Shown in pieces: positions 1-11,050 of a stretch of 64,000 nt of DNA. The notes below the pieces were generated by a model. It was given only the letters and a program-made list of their open reading frames with translations, was not told the origin of the DNA and searched no databases. Every line of letters starts with the position of its first letter. The first letter of the stretch is position 1. The stretch is from positions 56,028,333 to 56,092,332 of the forward strand of contig JAVIAB010000159.1 of the NCBI GenBank assembly GCA_032433765.1, in the 5' to 3' direction. Source of the DNA: Megaustenia siamemsis (taxonomy: Eukaryota > Mollusca > Gastropoda > Stylommatophora > Ariophantidae). The position numbers and the translations under genes are program-made.

Positions 1-2334
1 TAGCTGGGAGAAGTGAACACATTTATCATCATTACAAATAAAGGCACAAGTCTCATCCAAGGGTCCCTCCCACCCAGTACAGTCAACGTGTCCATCGTTT
101 AGCTGGGAGAAGTGAACACATTTATCATCATTACAAATAAAGGCACAAGTCTCATCCAAGGGTCCCTCCCACCCAGTACAGTCAACGTGTCCATCGTTTA
201 GCTGGGAGAAGTGAACACATTTATCATCATTACAAATAAAGGCACAAGTCTCATCCAAGGGTCCCTCCCACCCAGTACAGTCAACGTGTCCATCGTTTAG
301 CTGGGAGAAGTGAACACATTTATCATCATTACAGATAAAGGCACAAGTCTCATCCAAGGGTCCCTCCCACCCAGTACAGTCAACGTGTCCATCGTTTAGC
401 TGGGAGAAGTGAACACATTTATCATCATTACAAATAAAGGCACAAGTCTCATCCAAGGGTCCCTCCCACCCAGTACAGTCAACGTGTCCATCGTTAAGCT
501 GGGAGAAGTGAACACATTTATCATCATTACAAATAAAGGCACAAGTCTCATCCAAGGGTCCCTCCCACCCAGTACAGTCAACGTGCCCATCGTTTAGCTG
601 GGAGAAGTGAACACATTTATCATCATCACAAATAAAGGCACAAGTCTCATCCAAGGGTCCCTCCCACCCAGTACAGTCAACGTGTCCATCGTTAAGCTGG
701 GAGAAGTGAACACATTTATCATCATTACAAATAAAGGCACAAGTCTCATCCAAGGGTCCCTCCCACCCAGTACAGTCAACGTGTCCATCGTTAAGCTGGG
801 AGAAGTGAACACATTTATCATCATTACAAATAAAGGCACAAGTCTCATCCAAGGGTCCCTCCCACCCAGTACAGTCAACGTGTCCATCGTTAAGCTGGGA
901 GAAGTGAACACATTTATCATCATTACAAATAAAGGCACAAGTCTCATCCAAGGGTCCCTCCCACCCAGTACAGTCAACGTGTCCATCGTTAAGCTGGGAG
1001 AAGTGAACACATTTATCATCATTACAAATAAAGGCACAAGTCTCATCCAAGGGTCCCTCCCACCCAGTACAGTCAACGTGTCCATCGTTAAGCTGGGAGA
1101 AGTGAACACATTTATCATCATTACAAATAAAGGCACAAGTCTCATCCAAGGGTCCCTCCCACCCAGTACAGTCAACGTGTCCATCGTTAAGCTGGGAGAA
1201 GTGAACACATTTATCATCATTACAAATAAAGGCACAAGTCTCATCCAAGGGTCCCTCCCACCCAGTACAGTCAACGTGTCCATCGTTTAGCTGGGAGAAG
1301 TGAACACATTTATCATCATTACAAATAAAGGCACAAGTCTCATCCAAGGGTCCCTCCCACCCAGTACAGTCAACGTGTCCATCGTTTAGCTGGGAGAAGT
1401 GAACACATTTATCATCATTACAAATAAAGGCACAAGTCTCATCCAAGGGTCCCTCCCACCCAGTACAGTCAACGTGTCCATCGTTTAGCTGGGAGAAGTG
1501 AACACATTTATCATCATTACAAATAAAGGCACAAGTCTCATCCAAGGGTCCCTCCCACCCAGTACAGTCAACGTGTCCATCGTTTAGCTGGGAGAAGTGA
1601 ACACATTTATCATCATTACAAATAAAGGCACAAGTCTCATCCAAGGGTCCCTCCCACCCAGTACAGTCAACGTGCCCATCGTTTAGCTGGGAGAAGTGAA
1701 CACATTTATCATCATTACAAATAAAAGCGCAAGTCTCATCCAAGGGTCCCTCCCACCCAGTACAGTCAACGTGTCCATCGTTTAGCTGGGAGAAGTGAAC
1801 ACATTTATCATCATTACAAATAAAAGCGCAAGTCTCATCCAAGGGTCCCTCCCACCCAGTACAGTCAACGTGTCCATCGTTAAGCTGGGAGAAGTGAACA
1901 CATTTATCATCATTACAAATAAAGGCACAAGTCTCATCCAAGGGTCCCTCCCACCCAGTACAGTCAACGTGTCCATCGTTTAGCTGGGAGAAGTGAACAC
2001 ATTTATCATCATTACAAATAAAGGCACAAGTCTCATCCAAGGGTCCCTCCCATCCAGTACAGTCAACGTGTCCATCGTTAAGCTGGGAGAAGTGAACACA
2101 TTTATCATCATTACAAATAAAGGCACAAGTCTCATCCAAGGGTCCCTCCCACCCAGTACAGTCAACGTGTCCATCGTTTAGCTGGGAGAAGTGAACACAT
2201 TTATCATCATTACAAATAAAGGCACAAGTCTCATCCAAGGGTCCCTCCCACCCAGTACAGTCAACGTGTCCATCGTTTAGCTGGGAGAAGTGAACACATT
2301 TATCATCATTACAAATAAAAGCGCAAGTCTTATT
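1..2334 (-). repeat. 99-bp coding tandem array of gene A (LDLa-like units)
   Basis: At least 23.6 head-to-tail copies of exactly 99 bp start at 1, 100, 199 and so on to 2278 and leave the window at the left. Copies are nearly identical; the recurrent variants are TAG/AAG at the unit start, CCCACCC/CCCATCC, GTGTCC/GTGCCC and GGCACAAG/AGCGCAAG. On the minus strand each unit encodes 33 residues with four cysteines (TCAFIC, DKC, VDC) and ends GPLDE, an LDLa-like module without its fourth cysteine. The unit is also open in other frames on both strands, which gives spurious ORFs. Confidence 0.95.
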
Positions 2335-3932
2335 TTCCATCAGATTCTCGAGCAGGATCACACTTTCATCGCTGAACTCTTCGCCAGTGATGAGGTCACA
2401 AACTGGACAATCAATCTCGCCATCATTAATCCAGCGCGTTAACAAACATGATCCGTCACAACAAGGCATCCCTGGACAAATAATTATCATTTTAATCCAC
2501 GTTCCTTTTTGATCGTCATAACAGGCATTTTCATCTCGGAAGTTGCTACACTCAACAAGGCCGTCACAAACAAGCCAGTAGGAAATGAATCGAGGCTCTT
2601 GTGCTTCTTCCCCACAATCAAACAGGGGAAATAACTTGTAATCTATTAGCTTAAGGAATGTGCGAATGTCTTTGCTTCCGTAGCTGAACGAGACAGACAC
2701 AATATTATTTCTAAATTTCACAAAACCTCCACTATTTAAGGCTCGAATGAAACTTTCATTCATGGCAGGTTTTAAACCAATCAGCAAGTTGTCCTCAATT
2801 CTACGAGGCATTGCGACCTCACACAAAATGAATGAACTAACAAGCGAGCAATCAACGTCCGCCCATCCATCAACAAAACCACCTTCGTATCTGGAAAAGT
2901 CAGAGACATTTATATCTTCACTCCAGTCAAACCGCCACACAGCACATCCGTTGCTATAGCCACCAGAAGGTTTACCAGGCAGCCAATTATTAACCAATAG
3001 GGGCCGACTTACATTTCGTTCAAACAATTCCCAACGAAATCTCCTGGAAATGCTACTTTTATCTCTGTAGAGACCAATAAAAAATAGAGCCGACACATTT
3101 AATAGTTCTCCACGTTTTCTAAAATCACTGAAATATGAATGTATCCTGGTCTGTACAAATAATAACTCGTGTTTACTTTCAATTGTGACCACATTGGAAT
3201 GTTCAACATTAGTGCAAGTAGAATATGTCTCTTCACTGTTGCTTCCATGATCAGACTCCAACATCTTGTAACAAGAGATCGACTCAGCAGAAATGTTATG
3301 TTCAAGCTTCCACCATCCTTCCAGACACTGGTTACACATTGCTAGAGATAATAAATGTTTTCTAGGAATTGACACGTAGTAGTCCACAAGAAGTGTGTCC
3401 CTAAGATGAACAATTTCCTTGTCGTACTTTACATCCAACACAACAACAAATACCTTTATGCCCGTGTCTTGTTGCTGTAAAATATGTGGTACATCTCTCG
3501 TTTCACCATATGACATACCTTTACCGTCAAGAAAAATAACTGCAAGATGGGTGACATTTTCCCTGACTCCTCCCATCTCAGAAAATAAATGTTGAACAAA
3601 CTGGACTTTTAGTTCAACGGTTTCATTGATGTCACCATAATCCTGGAACATGGCTTGCTCGTCATAGAATCCGTAGGGTTTGTGGTTAAAAGATGAGTCA
3701 AGATACCAGGAGCTGACGTTAACGTTGGGATTGTTAACGGAGCACCAGTCGTAGACTTCAGCGAACAGAACTCCAGGTGTTGTCTTGGTGTGATTTACCA
3801 GATGATTAATAAAGTTACCACACATTGACTGCCCGTAATCATTTCTTTTATTACAATACAAACACAACATGTCAATGTCATCTGTAGAGCATCCGTCTAA
3901 CAGGAAATTGGGAAATTCTTTTTTGGAGAAAA
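1..3932 (-). CDS. GRL101-like VWA/lectin/LDLa receptor, gene A (partial, large exon)
   Basis: This is the 5'-proximal large exon of a leucine-rich-repeat GPCR of the GRL101 type; its 3' part lies beyond the left edge. One minus frame is open from 3930 to base 1 (about 1,310 codons, no stop). In order: a VWA-like domain (codons ~10-195; cores LFSEMGGVR and AVIFLDG, but no DxSxS MIDAS), a C-type lectin-like domain (~198-370; CNQC, SCYK, WLPGKPSG, VDC and FILCEV, without EPN/QPD), a linker, two LDLa-like modules (~436-530), then at least 23.6 units of 33 residues. All conserved lectin-domain cysteines are present. The exon begins after a phase-1 acceptor and no ATG fits, so a signal-peptide exon should lie upstream; I did not find it. 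Gene B shows the expected remainder (LRR plus 7TM). Ligand unknown. The large array makes assembly collapse or expansion possible. Confidence 0.85.
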
Positions 3933-3947
3933 CTGCAAAGATAAAAT
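3933..3947 (-). other. Splice acceptor of gene A large exon
   Basis: On the minus strand ATTTTATCTTTGCAG directly precedes the open frame. The exon starts with two bases of a split codon (phase 1). Gene B has the equivalent TTTATCGTTGCAG in the same phase, which supports a conserved intron here. Confidence 0.7.
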
Positions 3948-4054
3948 GTATTATATATAGTTTTCGATCCGCAGTTCTCAAAGCAATGTAGTTTACTATA
4001 ACAGCACAGTTAAGATTTACCGCTTTCTAACATATCACATTGTCTATTAAAAAT

Positions 4055-4086
4055 TATATATATATTTATATATATATATATATATA
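4055..4086. repeat. (TA)n microsatellite
   Basis: Mostly alternating TA in the putative first intron or upstream region of gene A. Confidence 0.9.
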
Positions 4087-4196
4087 GTTAATGAGGTCAA
4101 ATATGTTTGTAGGAAATCCATTCTCTGCAGATGTATGTCTAGAGATCCCAAGATCGACTGCATCCCATGGCAGGTTGTTTATAGCGTTTCTTTCAC

Positions 4197-4278
4197 TCAT
4201 ACTTCTTTGTTCTATTATTCCCTATTATCGCCTCGGAAGTTCCCTATATAATAATATTTATTTATTATTATTTGTATC
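4197..4278 (+). mobile_element. 5'-truncated copy of tRNA-headed SINE S1
   Basis: Matches only the 3' part of the SINE at 7730-7970: TTCTATTATTCCCTATTATC, then GCCTCGGAAGTTCCC and a TTATT-rich tail ending TTTGTATCCA. The promoter head is missing. Confidence 0.75.
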
Positions 4279-4415
4279 CAGTATATAACCACTTGAAACT
4301 ACTATTCGTGCTGTTTCGTTCTATAAATGTTTGTCTGCAACACAAGTATTCAGCCCTACTGGGAGATACTTGCATTAATAGGAAAGTACAGATATACAAT
4401 TAATTTCCGATCTGT

Positions 4416-4426
4416 GATCGTAACCC
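4416..4426. repeat. Left target-site duplication of RTE-like LINE
   Basis: GATCGTAACCC here is repeated exactly at 7662-7672, immediately after the GAA tail, so the LINE inserted here by target-primed reverse transcription. Confidence 0.85.
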
Positions 4427-4746
4427 GTAAAGTGTAGACTGTGTGATTAATGTGATTAAATATAGTGTTTCCAGCGGGATATAATTTTCAGAAAGTTGTG
4501 TAAAGTGTTCTACCAAGGAGGAGGATAAGAACTGATAAGTACTTTTTTAAATGTAACCAACTAAAGTTTTATATTTAGACCGTAAAAGATCGCATGTGAG
4601 ACCTTAGCGATCACACACGTGGGGGGAAACATCAGCCGGGCTAAACCCCCATCGTGTGTTTCTCTTAAACTAAGCCCTTAACTTACGACTGACTTAGCAG
4701 GTCGGTAAGGGATAATTGTATTTATGCTCAGAGAAATACATAGAAT

Positions 4747-7377
4747 ATGGAGATCAAAGTAGCAACGATAAACATATGCGGGATAAAAAATAAAGAAATC
4801 GAACTTATAGAAGAAATGACAAAAAGGAAAATTAAAATACTAGGATTAGCGGACACCAGAGTAAAAGGACAACAGATAAAGAAAACACACATGAACTACA
4901 CGAAAATATTCTCGGGAGTCGACAACACAGAAAGAGCAACACATGGAGTAGGTTTTATCATCGACCCAGAACACGCAAAGAACATTCTAGAAATAAAATA
5001 CTATTCAGAAAGAATTATCTCAATTAAACTACTAGAAGACGACCGAAAAACAAATTACATTCAAATCTATGCACCATGCAACAACAATGTAAAAGACAGC
5101 GAAGAATTCTACGACACATTGAGTGAAATTATTAACAAGATTGACGAAAGCGACGACATGTTAGTGATGGGAGATTTTAATGGAAGGCTTGGGAAACGCA
5201 ACAGTGAGAACAGTGACATCTTAGGACCCTTTGGCGATAAAACAGCTGAAATAAACGAAAACGGAAGCAGACTGCTGGAACTATGCAATCAAAACAATTT
5301 ATTTATCACCAACACATTCTTCAAACACAGAGAGTCGCAAGTATACACCTGGTACAAATGGAATGACACAACATGCAGAAGCCAGATAGATTTTATACTA
5401 ACAAGAAAAGAGAACAAGAAAAGAGTAACCGACAGTAGAGCAATCCCAAATATTACAGACGACACGGATCACAAGATGGTTATGATCACACTAAGACAGC
5501 CAAAAATAAAGAGAAAACACGAAAACAAACAAAAGAAGCGAAAAGAACAGACAATAAAAATAAAACAATTAAACGATCAAGAAACAAGGAAAACCCTAGA
5601 AGAAAAACTCAGAGAGGAATTCAAGAAACTCCCTAACGAAGTATGCACAGTAGAAGAAGAGTGGAAACAATTTAAGGAAACAGTAACTAACATCTCTAAA
5701 ACAGTTTGTGGAACGAAGCTAAGAACAAGAGAAGGGAAAAAGAGCACCCCGTGGTGGAACGAAACAATCAGAGAAGCAATTAAAGAAAAGAAGAAACTGT
5801 TTAAAAATTGGAGGGAGAACAAGAACCAAGAAAAATATGAAAGATATGCCTTAGTTCGAAAAAGAGTTAAAATGCTGATCAAAGAAGCTAAGCAAAGGAA
5901 TTGGACAGAATTCGGACAAAACATGAGCAGGGACTTCAAGACAGCCACAAGAGATTTCTACAAAGCAGTAAAAGCCACAAGAGCGAGAAAAGAAAACCAT
6001 GATCCTACTGAGCTGATAAATGACAAAGACGGACAGCCAATATCAAACAACCAATGTATGCAACAGAGATGGAAAGAATATTTTGAAGACCTGTTAAACA
6101 TACCAACTACCAACAAGACAACAAAAACCACACTAGAACTCACAAATACTGAACCCAACATCATGAAAGAGGAAATAGAAGAAGTAATCAAATATGCACC
6201 AAGAAACAAAGCACCAGGGATAGATAACATTCCAATAGAAATAATAGCAGCAGCGGGAGAAACAGGAATGCAATGGCTGCACAGAATATTTAATGCAGCA
6301 TGGCACCAACAACAAGCCCCAGAAGACTGGCAACAGGCAATCATCATACCAATATGGAAAAAGAAAGGTAGCAAAAGAGACTGCAATCAATATAGAGGTA
6401 TATCTCTGCTCAGCCATGTAGGAAAGCTATACGCCAAAATCTTGGAAAAAAGACTGAGACCAATAATAGAACTACAGTTAAGCGATTCTCAAATGGGGTT
6501 CCGAAAAAACAGAGGATGTACCGACGCACTATTCACACTAAAACAGCTTGCAGAAAAAACGACAGAACACAACCAAAACTTATACATAGCCTTCATTGAC
6601 CAGGAAAAAGCATTCGACAGAGTAAACAGAGAACAACTGTGGGAGATACTAACAACATACGGAGTAAGCCAACATCTAACCAACATTATTAAAAGTCTCT
6701 ACGCCAACAGCAGCTGCAGGGTCAGAACAGCAACAGGCTACACAGACCACTTCGAAGTTAGATCAGGTGTAAGACAGGGGTGCGTACTATCCCCCCTACT
6801 GTTTATTACATACATGGACCATATATGCAAGCTAGCCAACCCATCAGAGACAGAGGAGATCAACGAGCTTCTATTTGCAGACGACCAGGCACTAATACAT
6901 GAAACAATAGAAGACCTACAAGAACACTCAAACAAACTCAACATCTTAGGAACAAAATACAACATGAAAATCAACATCAACAAAACAGAAGTCATGAATG
7001 TCGCCAAAAATAAACAGAACATCAACATAACTATAGAAGGCAGACAACTAAAACAAGTAGAGGAATTCAAATACCTAGGAAGTCTAATGACAAACGACAA
7101 TTCCCAAACAGCAGAGATAGAATCAAGATGCAACAAAGCTTGTCAAATCATCGGACAGTTATCACCACTATTGTCCAACAAGGAAATAACTCTGGAGGCA
7201 AAACGAGCACTATACAATACAATCTTCATTCCAACGTTGTGCTACCAATGCCAGACCTGGACTCTAGATGCAAGAACAATAAGAAAAATAACCTCTACAG
7301 AGATGAAATGTGTTAGACGAATGACAGGAAACAGTCTGAGAGATAAGATCAGAAATGTAGAACTGAGAAAAAGCTAG
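4747..7377 (+). CDS. LINE ORF: APE-type endonuclease plus reverse transcriptase
   Basis: The 876-codon retrotransposon polyprotein nicks target DNA and copies its RNA at the nick. Residues ~1-250 form an exonuclease/endonuclease/phosphatase domain: MGDFNGRLG (~140), SQIDFIL, and TDHKMV as the catalytic end. The reverse transcriptase spans ~450-740: GFRKNRGCTDA (~583), FIDQEKAFDR (~615), RSGVRQGCVLSP and FADDQAL (~711, the YxDD-type site, so catalytic residues are kept). No gag-like ORF or RNase H is seen, as in RTE. Host annotation often mislabels such ORFs as craniofacial development protein 2. The frame stops early at NVELRKS* because one base is missing in the A-run at 7365-7369; the usual C-terminus continues in the next frame to 7631. 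Confidence 0.92.
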   Translation: MEIKVATINICGIKNKEIELIEEMTKRKIKILGLADTRVKGQQIKKTHMNYTKIFSGVDNTERATHGVGFIIDPEHAKNILEIKYYSERIISIKLLEDDRKTNYIQIYAPCNNNVKDSEEFYDTLSEIINKIDESDDMLVMGDFNGRLGKRNSENSDILGPFGDKTAEINENGSRLLELCNQNNLFITNTFFKHRESQVYTWYKWNDTTCRSQIDFILTRKENKKRVTDSRAIPNITDDTDHKMVMITLRQPKIKRKHENKQKKRKEQTIKIKQLNDQETRKTLEEKLREEFKKLPNEVCTVEEEWKQFKETVTNISKTVCGTKLRTREGKKSTPWWNETIREAIKEKKKLFKNWRENKNQEKYERYALVRKRVKMLIKEAKQRNWTEFGQNMSRDFKTATRDFYKAVKATRARKENHDPTELINDKDGQPISNNQCMQQRWKEYFEDLLNIPTTNKTTKTTLELTNTEPNIMKEEIEEVIKYAPRNKAPGIDNIPIEIIAAAGETGMQWLHRIFNAAWHQQQAPEDWQQAIIIPIWKKKGSKRDCNQYRGISLLSHVGKLYAKILEKRLRPIIELQLSDSQMGFRKNRGCTDALFTLKQLAEKTTEHNQNLYIAFIDQEKAFDRVNREQLWEILTTYGVSQHLTNIIKSLYANSSCRVRTATGYTDHFEVRSGVRQGCVLSPLLFITYMDHICKLANPSETEEINELLFADDQALIHETIEDLQEHSNKLNILGTKYNMKININKTEVMNVAKNKQNINITIEGRQLKQVEEFKYLGSLMTNDNSQTAEIESRCNKACQIIGQLSPLLSNKEITLEAKRALYNTIFIPTLCYQCQTWTLDARTIRKITSTEMKCVRRMTGNSLRDKIRNVELRKS

Positions 7378-7631
7378 GAATAGCCCCAGCCATAGAATAT
7401 ATAAGGAAACAACAGATAAAATGGTTCGGCCACGTGACAAGGCAGAAAGAACAAAACACAACACAACGAGCCTTCAACAAACGTTGTGAGAACAACAGAC
7501 CCAAGGGTCGACCACGAAAAAGATGGATCGATGGAATATTAGAAGCACTAGGAAACATAACAGCAGCAGAAGCGAACAGAAGAGCAAAAGACCGCAAATT
7601 ATATCTCCCCTCGACGCTGAAAGGCAGATGA
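7378..7631 (+). pseudogene. Frameshifted C-terminus of the RTE-like ORF
   Basis: A different frame from the main ORF continues it without a gap: LGIAPAIEY, IKWFGHVTRQ, then GRPRKRWIDGI and a stop at 7629-7631. Related LINE ORFs end with this same WFGH...GRPRKRW region, so this is the displaced end of the ORF at 4747-7377 and not a separate gene. Confidence 0.85.
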
Positions 7632-7661
7632 GGAAGGAAAGAAGAAGAAGAAGAAGAAGAA

Positions 7662-7672
7662 GATCGTAACCC
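7662..7672. repeat. Right target-site duplication of RTE-like LINE
   Basis: GATCGTAACCC directly follows (GAA)n and equals 4416-4426. Confidence 0.85.
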
Positions 7673-7725
7673 TATGCTATAGTCATGGGAACGCCTTCGT
7701 GTAAGACACTGCTTACAATAGCCAA

Positions 7726-7972
7726 TTTTTTAGTTGGCTGCGTGGCAGTGTACCAAGCATTCGGCTTCTCGTGGCAAGGCGCGGTGCCACTGAGTACGGG
7801 TTCGATCCCGCTTCGAACCATATATTGTTCTTTGTTTTTTTCTGTTGTTGTTTTTCTGTCATTATTTCCGAGTGCCAACACATACTTCTTTGTTCTATTA
7901 TTCCCTATTATCGCCTCGGAAGTTCCCTATATAATAATATTTATTTATTATTATTTGTATCCACTAACAAAT
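7726..7972 (+). mobile_element. tRNA-headed SINE S1
   Basis: The head carries a near-consensus pol III A box (TTGGCTGCGTGG) and B box (GGGTTCGATCCC), then a body (ATATATTGTTCTTTG, CCTATTATCGCCTCGG) and a TTATT-rich tail. A truncated copy is at 4197-4278 and a head-to-head dimer at 37393-37780. The 118-codon frame across it is a by-product. Confidence 0.75.
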
Positions 7973-7979
7973 AACCAGC

Positions 7980-8320
7980 TCAGTGCTGAAGTTCCTAAAT
8001 GTCACGATGTGCATATTGTCAATGCTTCGATAATATGTTAATATACCATGATCATAAAGACTCGTTGAATATCATTGGGTACAACGAGTTGCATATAGTT
8101 ATTTTTTCTATGAAGCTCCTGTATATAAAGGGCTGAGCTATGAACACAAGTCTTTGTCCGAATATGTCTTTACTAGACAAATGGGACTTCACTCTGAAGA
8201 CTGTCCCTGTTTGTGAATATGGCATGACCGAAACAGACCCTACAGAGAAGTAGTTAATAAAAGTAATGGTAGAGTGGTTAAATTAATTCTGCATACACAG
8301 AAACTATGTGAATATACGTT
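7980..8320. other. Intergenic, no gene recognised
   Basis: AT-rich. A TATA-like TATATAAAGGG at 8122-8132 is followed by no convincing ORF, so I do not call a promoter. Confidence 0.4.
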
Positions 8321-8326
8321 TAATAA

Positions 8327-8605
8327 TTACAACAATAGATGGTCGTTGGCTTCATAACAGACGGCTAGGAGCAAGCAATTATCATATGTCAGTAGTTTAA
8401 TAAAAACAATGACAGTGCCTTTGGCTTGATACTGCATTGCTGAACAGCTTCTTTTATTACTAAATCTGACATGATTGGACAGACAGATCCACAAGCCGAA
8501 TAAACATGAATTATCCGTGGTGTCTGGCCTCGTTTCTTTCTCCTGCGCCATTTGTTTTCTGAATTTGATATCAACACTGCCTCGAAAGTTACAGCTTAAA
8601 TGCAG
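8327..8605 (+). repeat. Dispersed repeat R2, copy 1
   Basis: Resembles 53530-53760 in the same direction with many substitutions; shared stretches include GGAGCAAGCAATTAT / GGTAGCAAGCAATCAT, TTTCTCCTGC and TTTTCTGAATTTGATATCA. The nature of the family is unknown and no coding capacity is evident. Confidence 0.55.
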
Positions 8606-8852
8606 GAGATATGATTTTAACATCAGTACACCAGGAACCTGGAGCACACCATAGTGAAGGGTGATATAATAATATCAATGAATGCTCAGAAGACACCAAT
8701 AGAATGGGAAGCAGTAGGAACAAGATTAATGAGAGCAACATTTAAAACAACCAAAAACAAAATACAATTACACATTATCCCTCTCTCTTTTTCTCTCTGC
8801 GATAAAGACTCAATCAGAGTAGGATTCCAGACTATCTCATGAAGTCAGCTGT

Positions 8853-9916
8853 CTATTTAAGAGAATCGAGTGCCCCATATAGTTGGCCTCCTTCAGGAAG
8901 GTGGACGTGGACAACATTGCTCTTCTCAGGTCCGTGTACTGAGGCAATCCTGTAGATTTTATTTGTAGTCATATTGTCTAGTGTACAGTGGCATAGGCTG
9001 GTTGTATCTATTTTGAATTTGGTGAACATGTGATTTCTCAATCTATTGTGGCCAGTGCGTAGGCGAAATATGATAACTTGGTCCCTCCTTGATAGTGGGA
9101 GGTATCCGTCACATTCGTTATGCTTTGGGTGTTCTCATTTCCATTTTATATGGAACTGACCCTTGAGGATGGATTTGGCTTCATCATAACTGAGCGGATG
9201 GTTCTCTTGTGATCGTTCTCTAATCTCCATCCCTCTTTAGCTAATTTGTCTGCGCGTTCGTTCCCGTGGATATTAAAGTGTGAAGATATCCACTGAATGA
9301 CTACTCTCTGGAAGTTATTGCATAGTTGGTCCAGGGTAGTTTCAAGTCATGTAGTTCATTGTTCTTGGGGCTTTTTAGAGCTGATAGTACTAACAGTGCA
9401 TCGGTCAGAATCACTAATTTTTGTGCATGTTATTTTTGTGCTGAGTAGCCAGTGTTGCAGCATCTCTGATGGCCTCAGTTTCTGCTATAAAGTTTTTTTG
9501 AGAATTCTCCAGTAGCTATTGACTTGGTGATCTCGTCCTGATTATTCAGCGTCAAGAACACACCTCCCCCTCCATTTCTGGTGGCATTTGTAGCAGAGCC
9601 ACTTGTGTTTATGTGGGGCCAAGAGCCCGATGGGTAGGTATCGTGTGTATTTTTTTCTGCTACGTGTTTTCTTTCTGTGTCTGATTGTATGCTTTTTTTT
9701 CATGATTCCTGCTATATTTTCCTGAAGTTCTGGTATTTTATGTTTTCCATGAGGAGGCATATCAGATGGGCCCAAGGATTTCGATATTGTTTGGGAAAGT
9801 ACTGAGTCTCCAGTAGTTAGTTCATTAGCAATTGCAGCGAAGTTGATCCTCTCCTCTTTAGTCGAACAATTCCGGAACCAGATATTCTTTAGTGTATGGG
9901 GTTGGCAGGGAAGCAA
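8853..9916 (-). mobile_element. LINE 3' part with RNase H (family G, I/Jockey-like), degraded
   Basis: Read on the minus strand through several frameshifts. A pre-RNase H segment (9542-9916) leads into an RNase H: an ATRNGGGGVF-like strand, AETEAI for the glutamate, ILTDA for an aspartate, and HGNERADKLAKEG for the final aspartate (~9240-9270). A CHCTLD...KLYGALDSLK-type ending (8853-9041) resembles the zinc-containing tail of Jockey/I-type LINEs. No intact ORF survives. No reverse transcriptase is visible, so the copy is 5'-truncated. Confidence 0.7.
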
Positions 9917-10062
9917 AGAGATACAATGCCAGACAGCTTAAGAGAATGGCTTGGTAGAAGGTCAACTACAGAAATGATAAATAACTGTCGTGATCGAAAG
10001 TTGTGGAGAGACATGATCACCTACGCCAGCAGGCCAGGTACTTGATGATGATGATGATTTGA
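9905..10062 (+). mobile_element. LINE family C-type 3' terminus
   Basis: Encodes the usual end of this family: SLREWLG, then RDRKLWRDMITYASRPGT and a stop, followed by (GAT)n. Similar ends in the opposite direction lie at 19403-19600, 20495-20625 and 47715-47812. Confidence 0.75.
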
Positions 10063-10109
10063 GAACTGGGTACTTTCATGGTTGTTTGTGTGGATCTGTA
10101 GTTGGACAA

Positions 10110-10810
10110 CACCAGAAAAGTTAAAATCAACAAGACTTAATTTTTATATTATCCTATTTATTTCTTCATGTCTTCTCTGTTTGTCTTTAAGTGTTAAAGG
10201 AGCCATAATTTGCAGTCTGTTGTTCATCTGTTGGTCTATGCTCCTGGCTTGCTTCCCTGAGTTTTTAATAGTCCATCAATTAATATGTTTTTGTTCGGTT
10301 CTTGTGTCAGCTGTTATCAGAGCATTTGTTGAAGGATCGTTGAATTGATTTCTGATTTCATTCTGTTCCCTTTTACAAGTTACTTTACATGTTGTTTCTT
10401 TATACATCCAATGGTAAGAATTAGTCATTGCTTCTTTCTCAGTTCTGCACTTGAAATCGTATCTCTCATACTGTTTTATATCATGAGCTTAGCATTTTTA
10501 ATTTTAGTGGTGGATATTTTCCTTATTGTTTTGTATTCATTTTTCAGGTCTGGCATTGGCAACAACACAGGAATGACGTTTGTTTTGTAAAGTCCTCGTT
10601 TAGACTCAACTAACGGGTTACATCTTTTCTGGTCAGAATTGGTCATCTTTGCGATGATCTGGCAAGCTAATTATGCATATTGATTCTATATCTAGTGCTT
10701 GATAATTATCTAATATCACTTGACTTCCTAGATATGTCTGTTCTCTTACTGGTCTGCCACTGTATTGTCACGTTGATATTGTTTTCTGTTGGGAAATAGG
10801 AAGTCTTAAG
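10110..10810 (-). mobile_element. RTE family A fragment, degraded
   Basis: Minus-strand frames match the C-terminal part of the 4747 ORF piece by piece: NINVTIQW (INITIEG), then TNVIPVLLPMPD (TIFIPTLCYQCQTW) and TIRKISTTKIK (TIRKITSTEMK). Many stops and frameshifts. Confidence 0.7.
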
Positions 10811-11050
10811 AAGCATCATAATGAAACAATCAACATGTTTCGGGCACATCATGAAAATAAGAATGTGGAAAAATTGTTTACAATTTTGGTTTTCAAAAAG
10901 AAAAAGTGACGACAAAGAGAGAAAATACTAGATAGCTTGGCATAGAAAACAGTCACCGAGATAACTGATACGATGCACTATAGATATAAAATTGTGAAAG
11001 AACATATCGCCTACGCCAACCGGTGTGTCACATGATGATGATGAGGATAA
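10800..11050 (+). mobile_element. LINE family C 3' terminus, diverged
   Basis: Plus-strand frame with FGHIM, an R/K-rich stretch, LIRCT(M/I)D and a final AYANRCV-like end, followed by a GATGATGAGG tail. It aligns to the end of the family C copies at 11594 and 23842. Confidence 0.6.

Larger units (their letters stand above)
4427..7661 (+). mobile_element. Full-length RTE-like LINE (family A)
   Basis: About 3.2 kb bounded by an 11-bp TSD. It has a ~320-bp 5' leader, one long ORF (endonuclease plus reverse transcriptase) and a short 3' end finishing in (GAA)n. The leader contains the compact block ATCACACACGTGGGG with AACATCAGCCGGGC and CCCATCGTGTGTTTC, likely an internal promoter or structured 5' UTR. 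A single frameshift near 7363-7370 separates the last ~85 codons. Fragments of the same family lie at 10110-10810, 18690-21070, 27405-27690, 58048-58570 and 62770-63065. It looks like a young insertion. Confidence 0.9.

Noticed and set aside
396..2181. ORFs of 62-229 codons on both strands across the 99-bp array
   Set aside because: They are other frames of the LDLa-like coding unit; only the minus frame continuous to 3930 matches conserved domains on its N-terminal side.
8122..8132. TATA-like TATATAAAGGG as a promoter
   Set aside because: No supported gene follows; such motifs are frequent in AT-rich DNA.
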